Of a stretch of 64,000 bases of DNA, positions 8,100 through 17,606 are shown one piece after another (within the stretch, counting starts at the first letter, position 1; every line of letters starts with the position of its first letter). The translations under genes were made by a program, and so were the position numbers. Source of the stretch: an uncultured Roseobacter sp. (GTDB lineage: Bacteria > Pseudomonadota > Alphaproteobacteria > Rhodobacterales > Rhodobacteraceae). Under the pieces are notes generated by a model, which was not told where the DNA came from, did no database searches, and saw only the letters and a program-made list of their open reading frames with translations. The stretch covers positions 62,001 through 126,000 of the forward strand of contig CANKZM010000008.1 of NCBI GenBank assembly GCA_947488305.1, read 5' to 3'.

Positions 8100-9842
8100 C
8101 TAGAACGTCACTTCCGCCCAGGATTTGAGCAATAGAGCTGCAGATTCCGCTCCCGGATCCACATGGCCGACTGAACGGGCGCCAAGCTTTTTCGACCGTC
8201 CCATCTGGCTCTGCATGTCCTTTGTGGCCTGCGCGCCCGCAGCTGCGGCCTGCGCTGCAGCCGAAATACACGCCTGCGCATCCCCACCGTTTTCCAGCTC
8301 CTGTCTCGCGGCTTCTGCCGCCGGGGCCCACGCATCGACCATCGTTTTCTGACCAACGGACGCGCCACCACGCGTGCCGATCCCATTGGCCATACCTTCA
8401 AGCCATCTCACCGAGGCCTCTGCATCAAGGTTCAAACGGTCTGCAACCGCGTCACCAGCCGCCCGGAACCCCGAGCTGTACAAGGGCCCCGCAGATGCCC
8501 CGACGGTTTCCAGGAATGCCTCCGCGATTTCGTCGCACAACTCCGTAATGGTTGCCGCAGCATCCGTCGCATTCAGCACCTTTTGAACGGCCTTCCATCC
8601 CATTTCCATCGTCAGCCCATGATCACCATCCCCGATGGCGCCATCGAGCTCGTTCAGGTGATCCCGCTCCGCCTCAACCGTTCGAACACCGGCAATCATC
8701 AGGCTCCGAAAGACCTCAGGTGTGATGGGCCCGCCCGATTTGAGCGCCGAACGGTCGACGGTTCGCTTCGTCTTTGCGATTTTTTGAGCACGTTGGGTGG
8801 TCACTTCGCCATGCGTTTCCGTCTGCGGGGCTCCAACAGACAAGGCCGGCGTTTCGCAAGGGTGATCCAACCACTTATGAAGATCGTCGTCCAATTTCAT
8901 CACCGTGATGGATGCGCCCTCCATGTCGAGGGATGTGCAAAATTCTCCAACCCAGCTCATATGGATGTCCACGCCATGCGCGCCAAGAACCTGCGCCACG
9001 CGCCGATGTAGGATGTACAGTTCCAACAAGCTGGTCGACCCCAGACCATTCACAAGGACGGCAACGCGGGACAGGTTATCAAGGCTCAATTCTTCAAGGA
9101 TCGGCGCAAGCAGTTTGTCCGCCACTTCATCCGCGCTGGCCGCCGGTCCGCGCTCGACACCGGGTTCGCCGTGGATGCCCATGCCGATCTCCATTTCGCC
9201 CGGCGGCAGCTCAAAATTGGCCTTGCCAGTCTGCGGCATCGTGCAGGCTGATAACGCAACCCCCATGGTGCGTGTCGCGTCATTCGCGCGGCGGGCAGCA
9301 TCTTCAACCTCCTCCATATTCAACCCGAGATCGGCCGCAGCCCCGGCAACTTTAAAGACAAAGAAATCGCCCGCGATGCCACGTCGTTCGTGGAGCTTTT
9401 CAATGGGGGCTGAGGCGATGTCATCCGTCACCACGAACGACCGGGCGGTAATCCCGCTTTCAGCGAGCCCTTCTTCGGCCATGCCAAAATTCATGACATC
9501 ACCGGTGTAATTGCCATAAAGGAACAGCACCCCCGCGCCGCCGTCAGCAGCAAATCCAGCGTCCATGATCTGGGACGGCGAAGGAGAAGCAAATATATTG
9601 CCCAGCGGCGCCGCATCCGCCAGCCCACGACCAACATAACCTGCAAACGCGGGCTCATGGCCCGACCCGCCGCCAACCACAACGCCAACTTTCCCGTCTC
9701 TGGGGCCATTCAAGGCAACAATCGCCCGCCCGGTTTCTCCTTGCACGCAAAGGTGTTTTGGATGCGCCGACACCATCCCTTCGATCAGGTCTTCAATCAG
9801 CGCGTCGGGGTCATTGATCATTTTTCTGCGCGGGTTCGACAT
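8100..9842 (-). CDS. Dihydroxyacetone-type kinase, DhaK-DhaL fusion (probable erythrulose kinase)
   Basis: A 580-residue single-chain kinase. The DhaK half has GGGSGHEP (57-64) and the substrate-binding His H224 in GIHGEPG, which forms a hemiaminal with ketone substrates. After a linker around 335-370 comes the DhaL ATP domain with DGAIGDGDHG (400-409), the Mg-binding aspartates. This architecture uses ATP directly, without the phosphotransferase subunit DhaM. It lies 56 nt downstream of rpiB and tpiB genes. In the described erythritol/threitol pathways of mycobacteria and rhizobia such trios phosphorylate L- or D-erythrulose and isomerise the product to erythrose-4-phosphate, so erythrulose is a likelier substrate here than dihydroxyacetone. 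GGAG lies 8 nt before the ATG. Confidence 0.9.
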   Translation of the reverse strand: MSNPRRKMINDPDALIEDLIEGMVSAHPKHLCVQGETGRAIVALNGPRDGKVGVVVGGGSGHEPAFAGYVGRGLADAAPLGNIFASPSPSQIMDAGFAADGGAGVLFLYGNYTGDVMNFGMAEEGLAESGITARSFVVTDDIASAPIEKLHERRGIAGDFFVFKVAGAAADLGLNMEEVEDAARRANDATRTMGVALSACTMPQTGKANFELPPGEMEIGMGIHGEPGVERGPAASADEVADKLLAPILEELSLDNLSRVAVLVNGLGSTSLLELYILHRRVAQVLGAHGVDIHMSWVGEFCTSLDMEGASITVMKLDDDLHKWLDHPCETPALSVGAPQTETHGEVTTQRAQKIAKTKRTVDRSALKSGGPITPEVFRSLMIAGVRTVEAERDHLNELDGAIGDGDHGLTMEMGWKAVQKVLNATDAAATITELCDEIAEAFLETVGASAGPLYSSGFRAAGDAVADRLNLDAEASVRWLEGMANGIGTRGGASVGQKTMVDAWAPAAEAARQELENGGDAQACISAAAQAAAAGAQATKDMQSQMGRSKKLGARSVGHVDPGAESAALLLKSWAEVTF

Positions 9843-9898
9843 GTCTTGGTCTCCAATGAATTCAATTCTCTTAGGCCGCCACGGGCACGCTCAAAAAG

Positions 9899-10354
9899 TC
9901 ACGGGTTTGAATATTTGGCGTCCACGCCATCAATTGCATCGACATTGCCAGCTGATCGGCCTTGCGGGTCAAAGGACGCCGCCATAAAGGCCTGGGCGAT
10001 GTCCTTGGCCAGTTCAGCGCCGATCACCCGAGCGCCCATCGTAATGATCTGGGCGTTGTTGGACGTCGCAGCCTTTCCCGCCGAGTAGGTGTCATGGCAT
10101 TGCGCCGCCCGGATCCCGGTGACTTTGTTGGCAGCAATCTGCACGCCAATACCGGTGCCGCAGACCAGAATGGCGCGGTCAAATTCCCCTGCGACCACCG
10201 CAGAAGCCACGCGATCAGCCAGGTTGGCATAATAGGCATCGGCCTCACCAGAAACCCGAGAGATCTCAGCCACATCGTAGGTTTCGCTCAAATGTGCCGC
10301 CAGAACCTGCGCAAGCGCCTCTCCCGCGCTATCCCCTGCAACTGCAATTCTCAT
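9899..10354 (-). CDS. rpiB: RpiB/LacA-family sugar-phosphate isomerase (erythrulose-4-phosphate type)
   Basis: A 151-residue RpiB-family protein. [13 protein letters not shown] at 65-77 holds the family's catalytic Cys65 and the phosphate-binding glycine turn, and the [12 protein letters not shown] stretch (98-109) is the usual second active-site block. The start ATG overlaps the tpiB stop by 4 nt (ATGA), which fixes it; a longer in-frame reading has no support. RpiB paralogues next to a TpiB paralogue convert D-erythrulose-4-phosphate to D-erythrose-4-phosphate in erythritol catabolism. A second ribose-5-phosphate isomerase role is possible but less likely in this context. Confidence 0.88.
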   Translation of the reverse strand: MRIAVAGDSAGEALAQVLAAHLSETYDVAEISRVSGEADAYYANLADRVASAVVAGEFDRAILVCGTGIGVQIAANKVTGIRAAQCHDTYSAGKAATSNNAQIITMGARVIGAELAKDIAQAFMAASFDPQGRSAGNVDAIDGVDAKYSNP

Positions 10355-11139
10355 GGCCGGTCCTCTTTTTGTCGTAGCGCGTCGGAACAACGCTGAAGAA
10401 TATCCAGATATCCCGTAACATTCCATGCGGACCGCCCAATGAACAACCCGTCAATACTTGCGCACCGGATTAAAGCTTCACAATTATCCGCGGTGACCGA
10501 CCCACCATAAAGGCAAGGTGTTCGTTGCCCGAGAATGTCGGATGCAATTTCGATGATCTCTGCCTGGCGACCTTCTGCATATTCGGGTGAGGCCGGTTGA
10601 CCGCCCTCCCCGATCGCCCAGACGGGCTCATAGGCAAAGAGAATGCGGTGCGCCTTTTGTTGAGCGCTCAGACGTGCCAGGGCGCTTCGCACCTGTGCCT
10701 CAAGCCGCTGTTGCGCCTTTCCTGCGTCGCGCTCTTCCTTCGTCTCCCCAACGCAGATCAGCGGGACAAGACCGTGCCGGACGGCAGCTTCTGCCTTCAA
10801 CCCGACGGTTTCGTCCGTTTCACCAAAATGTGCACGCCGCTCAGAGTGGCCGATCTCAACAAGGTCTAATCCGCAATCGACAAGCATTGGGGCCGATACC
10901 TCACCCGTCCAGGGGCCATGATCCTGCCAATGCAGATTTTGCGCCCCTACCAGAACAGATGCTTCAGCAAGAATGGCCTTCACCTGCCGCATGGTCGTAA
11001 AGGGCGGGATGACAAATCGCTGGATCGCCGGATCGCGATCAGCTTCCGCGCTCAGAAGCCCTTGTGCGAAATGCTCCGCTTCGGGCAACGTCTTGTTCAT
11101 TTTCCAACTGGTTCCGACCCATTTTTGCCAACCCGACAT
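10351..11139 (-). CDS. tpiB: Triose-phosphate-isomerase paralogue (erythrulose-1-phosphate isomerase type)
   Basis: A 262-residue TIM-barrel protein with all catalytic residues: Lys13 in GTSWKMNKT, His98 in EIGHSERR and Glu171 in AYEPVWAIG, plus the phosphate loop LYGGSV. Position 11, normally Asn in glycolytic triose-phosphate isomerase (NWK), is Ser (SWK). I recall this GTSWKMNK variant from the EryH/TpiB group, which isomerises L-erythrulose-1-phosphate to D-erythrulose-4-phosphate. First gene of the leftward tpiB-rpiB-kinase operon, divergent from the peptide-type ABC operon across a 257-nt intergenic region that presumably holds both promoters. Confidence 0.9.
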   Translation of the reverse strand: MSGWQKWVGTSWKMNKTLPEAEHFAQGLLSAEADRDPAIQRFVIPPFTTMRQVKAILAEASVLVGAQNLHWQDHGPWTGEVSAPMLVDCGLDLVEIGHSERRAHFGETDETVGLKAEAAVRHGLVPLICVGETKEERDAGKAQQRLEAQVRSALARLSAQQKAHRILFAYEPVWAIGEGGQPASPEYAEGRQAEIIEIASDILGQRTPCLYGGSVTADNCEALIRCASIDGLFIGRSAWNVTGYLDILQRCSDALRQKEDRP

Positions 11140-11396
11140 TGTTGCCCCTTCTATTTTTTGGCATCACGGCCAGAGATCCGGGCGCCAAAAGGAACTTTAT
11201 CGCCTGTGAAATAAAAATGAAGAGCGAGCATTTGCGGCTGCGCCGAAGCACCATGAACGACCCGAAAGACATTCACATTAGAGTTGCCTTCGCGGCAACA
11301 TTGGGTCCGGTATCAAGTCTGCTCTTGCCATTCACGCTCAACTGGCAAAAAATGTTGGCCAGCAAAAAACAAAAAAATCAAACACGGGGAAACTCC

Positions 11397-12977
11397 ATGA
11401 AGAAGACATTTGCTCTTTCACTTGCGGCTGCATTGATGGCCACAACGGTTCCATTAAGCGCCGAAACGCTTCGCTGGGCGCGCTCTGGCGATGCATTGAC
11501 ACTTGATCCACATGCGCAAAACGAAGGGCCGACGCACACTGTCCGCCACCAAATGTATGAGCCACTGATCATCCGCGACGTCACTGGCGCGTTTGAGCCG
11601 GCACTGGCAACAGACTGGGCACCCAGCACGGATGATCCAAATGTCTGGGTTTTCAACCTGCGCGAAGGTGTGACTTTCCATGATGGATCCGCCTTTACCG
11701 CTGAAGACGTGGTTTTCAGCTTCGAGCGCGCGAAACAGCCCAATTCGGACATGAAGGAGTTGATCGGATCTATCACCGAAGTGCGCGCCGTTGACGACTA
11801 CACTATCGAAATCGTGACGGATGGCCCCAACCCGATCCTGCCTTCGAACCTGACGAACCTGTTTATCATGGACAAGGACTGGACCGAGGCCAATGATACG
11901 GTCAACGTGCAGGATTTCGAGGGTGGCGAGATCACCTTTGCCACCACTAATGCCAATGGCACCGGACCATACGTGCTGCAAAGCCGTGAGCCGGACGTGA
12001 AGACTGTCATGACCCGGAATGACAATTACTGGGGAATTGACCAGTTTCCGATGCAAGTTACCGAAATCGTCTATACGCCCATCCAGAACGCTGCCACGCG
12101 TGTGGCGGCCCTGTTGTCGGGCGAAGTTGATTTCTTGCAGGACATGCCGGTGCAAGACCTTGATCGGGTGAATAATGCTGACGGTCTGGTTGTGAAACAG
12201 GCCCCGCAGAACCGGGTCATTTTCTTTGGGATGAACCAAGGGGCAGATGATATCGAAGCCGATAACATCGACGGGAAGAACCCACTTGCAGACGTCAAAG
12301 TACGCAAAGCGATGTCCATGGCGATCAACCGCGACGCCATCCGGCAAGTCGTTATGCGGGGACAGTCCCAACCAGCGGGCATGATCGCGCCACCTTTCGT
12401 AAACGGGTGGACTGCGGATATGGATGCAGAATCTTCCACGGATATCGAAGGTGCCAAGGCACTGTTGGCTGAGGCTGGCTATGCCGATGGGTTCTCCATC
12501 CGTCTGGATTGCCCGAACGATCGCTATGTCAACGACGAAGCAATCTGTCAGGCAGCAGTTGGCATGTTGGGTCAGATCGGCGTGACGGTGAACCTGGATG
12601 CCAAGCCCAAGGCACAACACTTCCCACTGATCACCGACGGAAAAACCGACTTCTACATGCTGGGTTGGGGCGTTCCGACATACGATTCCGAGTATATCTT
12701 CAACTTCCTTGTCCACGGGCGGGAGTCTGACATTGGTACGTGGAACGGCACCGGGTTCGACAACGACGATCTGGATGCAAAGATCAAATCGCTGGCGTCA
12801 AACACGGATCTGGACGCACGCAATGCAGATATTGCTGCGATCTGGCGCGTCGTACAGGATGAAGCACTTTACATCCCGATCCACCACCAGGTTCTGAACT
12901 GGGGCATGGCGGAAAAAGTCGGCATCGAGGTTGACCCGGAAGACCAGCCCAAGGTCAAATACTTTACCATGAACTAA
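11397..12977 (+). CDS. ABC transporter substrate-binding protein, family 5 (first of a tandem pair)
   Basis: A 526-residue DppA/OppA-type periplasmic protein. It has an N-terminal signal peptide (about residues 1-22, cleavage after SAE), the family motif block ALATDWAPSTDDPNVWVFNLR and the FHDGSAFTAEDVVFS block typical of family 5. The ATG follows GGGGA at 6 nt; longer in-frame readings run into the promoter region. It heads a dpp-type operon and is followed after 3 nt by a hairpin and then by a paralogue of itself. Substrates of such systems range from peptides to oligosaccharides and polyols. Its position divergent to the erythrulose-type genes makes a sugar-related substrate possible but unproven. 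Confidence 0.92.
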   Translation: MKKTFALSLAAALMATTVPLSAETLRWARSGDALTLDPHAQNEGPTHTVRHQMYEPLIIRDVTGAFEPALATDWAPSTDDPNVWVFNLREGVTFHDGSAFTAEDVVFSFERAKQPNSDMKELIGSITEVRAVDDYTIEIVTDGPNPILPSNLTNLFIMDKDWTEANDTVNVQDFEGGEITFATTNANGTGPYVLQSREPDVKTVMTRNDNYWGIDQFPMQVTEIVYTPIQNAATRVAALLSGEVDFLQDMPVQDLDRVNNADGLVVKQAPQNRVIFFGMNQGADDIEADNIDGKNPLADVKVRKAMSMAINRDAIRQVVMRGQSQPAGMIAPPFVNGWTADMDAESSTDIEGAKALLAEAGYADGFSIRLDCPNDRYVNDEAICQAAVGMLGQIGVTVNLDAKPKAQHFPLITDGKTDFYMLGWGVPTYDSEYIFNFLVHGRESDIGTWNGTGFDNDDLDAKIKSLASNTDLDARNADIAAIWRVVQDEALYIPIHHQVLNWGMAEKVGIEVDPEDQPKVKYFTMN

Positions 12978-12980
12978 GAA

Positions 12981-13010
12981 GAAGGGGCACGTCTTGAGTA
13001 CGTGCCCTTC
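12981..13010 (+). terminator. Intercistronic hairpin after the first family-5 binding protein
   Basis: GAAGGGGCACGT, loop CTTGAGT, ACGTGCCCTTC: an 11-bp stem with one bulged G, starting 3 nt after the stop codon. No T-tract follows. It likely stabilises the upstream message or attenuates downstream expression. Confidence 0.6.
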
Positions 13011-13090
13011 CTTACATCGCCCGGCAGAAAAAGCCCAACTTCGTGTTGCGCCCGGCGTGCTCCAACTCTCTCAAAAGCGAAGGATATGTT

Positions 13091-14656
13091 ATGCTACGAT
13101 CCATTCAAATCGCAGCCATTGTGGCGGCGCTCGCGCCTGCGGCCCAGGCAAATGAATTTACCTGGAGCGTCACGACCGACCCACAGACCATGGACCCGCA
13201 TGCCGTGAACTCCGCACCGGTTTTAGGGTTCTTGAACAACGTCTATGAAGGGTTGGTCCGACGCGGCAAGGACATGACGGTAGAGCCCGCATTAGCCACG
13301 TCGTGGGAGCCCATCGGTGAGGGTGAGGGATGGCGTTTTATGCTGCGCGAAGGTGTGAGCTTTCATGATGGCGCGGCATTTACTGCCGAAGACGTCTTGT
13401 TCTCCTACCAACGCGCATCGGACGAAGCATCGGACACGCGCAGTTGGTTTGCGCCGGTTTCCGACGTGGTCGTGGTGGATGATTTCACAGTAGATATCCT
13501 GACCAGCGCGCCAAACCCGATCTTTCCCAGTTCTATTGCAAATTGGATGATCATGGATAGCGGCTGGGCCGAGGCTAACAACGCCGAACGTCCCGATAAG
13601 GAAAGTGGAAACTTCGCCACACTCAACACCAATGGAACGGGCGCTTTTCAGGTGACTGCGCGGGAGCCGGGCCTACGCACTGTTCTGGAGCCGTTTGACG
13701 GCTGGTGGGGCGAGGTGGAGCATAACCTGACGCGCGCCGAACTCACACCAATCCAGAACCCGGCGACGGCGCTGGCTGCACTTCTGTCCGGCGACGTGGA
13801 TTTCATCAATCCAGTGCCGATCCAGGACGTAGCGCGCCTGAAGGAAAATCCCGATGTAGACGTCATTCAAGGGATCGAAGCCCGCGTCATCATGCTGGGT
13901 TTCCCGCATGAAGCAGATGCTTTGAAGTACTCATCGGACATAACTGACGCCAATCCTTTTGCCGATCCGCGTGTCCGGCAGGCCGTTGCCCATGCCGTCA
14001 ACGTACCTGCAATCCTGCAAACGATCATGCGTGGAAACGCAGAAGACGTGAGCCAGTTGGTCAGCCCGGCCATGAATGGGTATTCCGAAGCACGCACTGC
14101 CCGCCCTGCGTTTGACCAGGACAAGGCCCGCGCGCTGCTGGCGGAGGCCGGATACCCGGACGGATTCTCCTTTGGTCTGAAATGCCCGAACGACAGATAC
14201 CTCAACGACGAGGCCGTCTGCCAGGCGATCACCGGCATGCTGGCGCAGGTCGGGATGCGTGCCACGCTTGATGCGATGCCGGTGCAGAACTACTGGCCGG
14301 AACTGAGAGCAGACAACTACGACATGTATCTGCTGGGCTGGTCCCCGGGCACGTTTGATGCGGAACACCCGATCCGTTTTCTTGCCTCCACTCCCAATGA
14401 GGAGAAAAAGCTGGGAAGCTGGAATTTCGGCGGGTATTCAAATGCCCGCGTCGATGAACTCTTGCCCATGATCCAATCCGAGATTGATGCTGGAAAACGG
14501 CAAGAGATGATCGATGAAGTCACGCAGATCTTGCAGGACGAGGTGGCGTATGTGCCTATGTATGTGCAGCCACTGGTTTGGGGAACGCGCAGCAACATTG
14601 AGCTTACACAACGCCCGGACAACTTCTTCATCCTGCGTTGGGTGACAGTCAACTGA
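13091..14656 (+). CDS. ABC transporter substrate-binding protein, family 5 (second of a tandem pair)
   Basis: A 521-residue DppA-type binding protein with a short signal peptide (about residues 1-19, cleavage after AQA). It is clearly paralogous to the preceding protein: the blocks FHDGAAFTAEDVLFS, TPIQNPATALAALLSGDVDF and CPNDRYLNDEAVCQA recur in both with few changes. GAAGGA lies 8 nt before the ATG, which decides the start. Two binding proteins feeding one permease suggest a broadened or split substrate range. A hairpin separates it from the permease genes. Confidence 0.92.
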   Translation: MLRSIQIAAIVAALAPAAQANEFTWSVTTDPQTMDPHAVNSAPVLGFLNNVYEGLVRRGKDMTVEPALATSWEPIGEGEGWRFMLREGVSFHDGAAFTAEDVLFSYQRASDEASDTRSWFAPVSDVVVVDDFTVDILTSAPNPIFPSSIANWMIMDSGWAEANNAERPDKESGNFATLNTNGTGAFQVTAREPGLRTVLEPFDGWWGEVEHNLTRAELTPIQNPATALAALLSGDVDFINPVPIQDVARLKENPDVDVIQGIEARVIMLGFPHEADALKYSSDITDANPFADPRVRQAVAHAVNVPAILQTIMRGNAEDVSQLVSPAMNGYSEARTARPAFDQDKARALLAEAGYPDGFSFGLKCPNDRYLNDEAVCQAITGMLAQVGMRATLDAMPVQNYWPELRADNYDMYLLGWSPGTFDAEHPIRFLASTPNEEKKLGSWNFGGYSNARVDELLPMIQSEIDAGKRQEMIDEVTQILQDEVAYVPMYVQPLVWGTRSNIELTQRPDNFFILRWVTVN

Positions 14657-14663
14657 TCTAAGA

Positions 14664-14683
14664 CGGGGCCAAATACGGCCCCG
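14664..14683 (+). terminator. Intercistronic hairpin after the second family-5 binding protein
   Basis: Perfect 7-bp stem CGGGGCC, loop AAATAC, GGCCCCG, beginning 7 nt after the stop and ending 24 nt before the permease start. There is no T-tract; a stabiliser or attenuator is likely. Confidence 0.55.
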
Positions 14684-14707
14684 CCGCCCAAACCGCCGGG
14701 AGGCGCA

Positions 14708-15688
14708 ATGCTCGCTTTCATTATCAGACGAATAGGCCAGTCGATCCTTGTATTGCTGATCGTAGGCCTGGTCGCATTCTCCATGTTCAATTTCGTCGGC
14801 GACCCCATCGACAATATGCTTGGACAAGAACGCACGGCGGAAGATATTGAGCGATTGCGCATTCAATTGGGTTTGGATCAGCCCTTCCCCGTGCAGTATT
14901 TCAAATTCCTGCAAGAAGCTGTTCAGGGCAACTTCGGCGTGAGCTACCGTCAAGGGCGCCCGGTGGCCGAAATCCTGCTCGAGCGCGCCCCGGCGACCCT
15001 GGAGCTGGCTGCGGTTTCCGGCATATTGGCGATCATTTTCGGGATCGCCTTGGGTGTTTTCACGGCGATCCGGCGTAATGGTGTGCTGGCCAATATCGTC
15101 ATGTCTGCCTCCTTGATCGGTGTGTCTCTGCCCACCTTCCTGATCGGTATCTTGCTGATTTACGTCTTTTCGGTAGAGCTTGGCTGGCTGCCCAGCTTCG
15201 GACGTGGAGACGTCGTTGACCTGGGGTGGTGGCGCACCGGCTTCCTGACGGAGAGCGGGTTGAAAGCGCTGATCCTGCCCTCCATCACCTTGGGGCTTTA
15301 TCAAATGACGCTCATCATGCGCCTTGTGCGATCTGAAATGCTCGAAGTGTTACGTCAGGACTACATCCGTTTTGCCCGCGCGCGCGGGCTCAAGGATCGG
15401 GCTGTGAACTTCCGGCACGCATTGAAGAACACCATGGTACCTGTGATTACGGTCATCGGCCTGCAACTGGGTGCAATCATTGCCTTCGCCATCATCACGG
15501 AAACGGTGTTTCAGTGGCCAGGCGTCGGGCTCTTGTTCATCAATGCAATTCAATTCGTGGATATCCCTGTGATGGCGGCTTACCTGATGCTGATCTCAGT
15601 CATGTTCGTGGGTATCAATCTGGCGGTCGACATCCTTTACTTTTTCATTGATCCACGTCTGCGCGCAGATCGTGCAGGAGGCCACTGA
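14708..15688 (+). CDS. dppB: Dipeptide-type ABC permease DppB
   Basis: A 326-residue inner-membrane permease with six predicted helices and the usual DppB N terminus MLAFIIRRIGQSILVLL. The cytoplasmic coupling loop RQDYIRFARARGLKDR, about 60% along the chain, is the EAA-like motif of this family. GGGAGG lies 4 nt before the ATG. The stop shares one base with the dppC start (TGATG), giving translational coupling. It pairs with DppC to form the channel for the tandem binding proteins. Confidence 0.93.
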   Translation: MLAFIIRRIGQSILVLLIVGLVAFSMFNFVGDPIDNMLGQERTAEDIERLRIQLGLDQPFPVQYFKFLQEAVQGNFGVSYRQGRPVAEILLERAPATLELAAVSGILAIIFGIALGVFTAIRRNGVLANIVMSASLIGVSLPTFLIGILLIYVFSVELGWLPSFGRGDVVDLGWWRTGFLTESGLKALILPSITLGLYQMTLIMRLVRSEMLEVLRQDYIRFARARGLKDRAVNFRHALKNTMVPVITVIGLQLGAIIAFAIITETVFQWPGVGLLFINAIQFVDIPVMAAYLMLISVMFVGINLAVDILYFFIDPRLRADRAGGH

Positions 15689-16632
15689 TGTCAGAAATTC
15701 CAGTTCCGGTCCGGCCAAAGTCACGCCTGAGAATTGCATTGGAAAGCGATGTCTTTTTCTCATTCCGTCGCTCGCCTGTGGCGGTAGCCTCGGCTGTCGT
15801 TGTCCTTATCCTCGTTCTGTCCGCTGTCTTCGCCCCGCTGATCGCGACATCCAATCCTTTTGACCCGGCCTCCCTGAACCTGATGAACGGGTTTACCCCT
15901 CCGATGCAGCCCAATGCATTCACCGGAGAGACCTTCCTTCTCGGGACAGACGATCAGGGACGAGACGTCTATTCCACCATTCTATACGGGATGCGTATCT
16001 CCCTTTTTGTTGGCGCAGCGGCGGTCGCGTTCGCAATGGTGCTGGGCATCACTCTGGGTCTGATTTCGGGCTATGTCGGCGGTTGGACGGAAACGATCAT
16101 CATGCGCACAGCGGATGTGCAACTGACCTTCCCTTCTATCCTTGTTGCAATGTTGATCTTTGGCATCGCCAAAGGTGTAACGCCCGTGGAATATCGCGAC
16201 CAGATGGCGATCTGGGTGTTGATCCTGGCGATCGGATTAAGCGACTGGGTGCAGTTCGCCCGCGTCGTGCGGGGGGCCACGCTGGTTGAGAAGAACAAAG
16301 AATATGTGCAGGCCGCCCGGCTGATCGGGCGCACACCGGGTGCCATCATGTTGCGCCATATCCTGCCAAATGTTCTATCTCCGGTTCTCGTGATCGCAAC
16401 GATTTCACTGGCACTGGCGATCATTGCAGAAGCCACGCTGAGCTTTCTGGGTGTCGGCGCCCCGCCCACGCAACCATCGCTTGGTACGCTCATTCGGATT
16501 GGACAAGGGTTCTTGTTCTCAGGTGAGTGGTGGATCCTCTTTTTCCCTGCGGTCACATTGCTGGCCTTGGCCCTCAGCGTAAATCTGTTGGGTGACTGGC
16601 TACGGGATGCCCTGAACCCGAGGTTGCGCTGA
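15688..16632 (+). CDS. dppC: Dipeptide-type ABC permease DppC
   Basis: A 314-residue permease with an extended cytoplasmic N terminus before the first helix (about residues 28-52) and the typical periplasmic GTDDQGRDVYSTILYG stretch. The EAA-like loop KNKEYVQAARLIGRTPG and the RHILPNVLSPVLV segment are diagnostic of DppC/OppC. It overlaps both neighbours by a single base. Confidence 0.93.
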   Translation: MSEIPVPVRPKSRLRIALESDVFFSFRRSPVAVASAVVVLILVLSAVFAPLIATSNPFDPASLNLMNGFTPPMQPNAFTGETFLLGTDDQGRDVYSTILYGMRISLFVGAAAVAFAMVLGITLGLISGYVGGWTETIIMRTADVQLTFPSILVAMLIFGIAKGVTPVEYRDQMAIWVLILAIGLSDWVQFARVVRGATLVEKNKEYVQAARLIGRTPGAIMLRHILPNVLSPVLVIATISLALAIIAEATLSFLGVGAPPTQPSLGTLIRIGQGFLFSGEWWILFFPAVTLLALALSVNLLGDWLRDALNPRLR

Positions 16633-17606
16633 TGGTTGAACCCGTTCTTTCCCTGCGCAACCTCTCGGTAGAGATCCCCACGCGTCACGGCATTGTAAAG
16701 CCGGTGGACGGCGTTTCCTATGACATTGGTGCGGGCGAAATCCTCGGCGTTGTGGGAGAGAGCGGCGCCGGGAAATCCATGGCGGGCAACGCCGTCATCG
16801 GGTTGCTCAATCCGCCTGCGCATATTGCTGCGGGCGAAATCTGGCTGAAGGGTTCCCGCATTGACAACCTCACGGGCGAGGCCATGCGTCGCTTGCGGGG
16901 TAAAGAGATCGGCATGGTGTTTCAGGACCCGCTGACCTCTCTCAATCCGCTCTTGCGGATCGGGGATCAATTGGTGGAAACCATGTTGACCCACCTTGAT
17001 ATCTCGCAGTCAGACGCGGAAAAACGCGCGGTGTCGGCCTTGGAGGAGGTCGGCATCCCCGGCGCCGCCGAGCGGGTTAACAGCTACCCTCATGAATTCT
17101 CCGGTGGCATGCGGCAGCGCGTTGTCATCGCCCTCGCCCTTTGCGCGGAACCTTCCCTGATCATCGCGGATGAGCCGACAACTGCCTTGGATGTTTCTGT
17201 GCAGGCACAGATCATTGCCCTGCTGCGCAGGCTGTGCCGCGAACGGGGTACGGCAGTTATGTTGATCACCCATGATATGGGCGTCATTGCCGAGGCCACG
17301 GATCGCATGGCCGTTATGTATGCAGGCCGTCTCGCAGAGCTTGGACCGGTACGCGACGTGTTAAGTCATCCTCAACACCCTTACACGCACGGCCTGATGG
17401 CTTCGACGCCGCTCGCATCAGCAGGCAAAAGCCGTTTACATCAAATCCCCGGCGCGATGCCGAGGTTGGATTCGGTTCCTGAAGGCTGTGCGTTTAATCC
17501 TCGTTGCCCTTACACGACCGAAAAATGCAGGCAAGCGCCCGCACCGCGGCCGGAATCGACCTCCGCCGCCTGTTGGTACCCACTGGCCCGTGAGAAAGCA
17601 TCGTAA
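16632..17606 (+). CDS. dppD: Dipeptide-type ABC ATPase DppD
   Basis: A 324-residue ATPase. Walker A is GESGAGKSM, the Q-loop lies in MVFQDPLTSLNP, the signature is FSGGMRQR, Walker B is LIIADEPTTALD and the H-loop His is in THDMG. The C-terminal oligopeptide-ATPase extension has the cysteine cluster GCAFNPRCPYTTEKC, a region that in some homologues binds an iron-sulfur cluster. Starts on the TGATG overlap with dppC. Confidence 0.94.
   Translation: MVEPVLSLRNLSVEIPTRHGIVKPVDGVSYDIGAGEILGVVGESGAGKSMAGNAVIGLLNPPAHIAAGEIWLKGSRIDNLTGEAMRRLRGKEIGMVFQDPLTSLNPLLRIGDQLVETMLTHLDISQSDAEKRAVSALEEVGIPGAAERVNSYPHEFSGGMRQRVVIALALCAEPSLIIADEPTTALDVSVQAQIIALLRRLCRERGTAVMLITHDMGVIAEATDRMAVMYAGRLAELGPVRDVLSHPQHPYTHGLMASTPLASAGKSRLHQIPGAMPRLDSVPEGCAFNPRCPYTTEKCRQAPAPRPESTSAACWYPLAREKAS

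Noticed and set aside
11454-12716. 420-residue leftward open frame
   Set aside because: Lies entirely antisense to the first family-5 binding protein, whose protein family and signal peptide are clear. The frame has no ribosome site or domain.
14438-15304. 288-residue leftward open frame
   Set aside because: Antisense to the end of the second binding protein and to dppB. His/Gln/Arg-rich composition is typical of a shadow frame.
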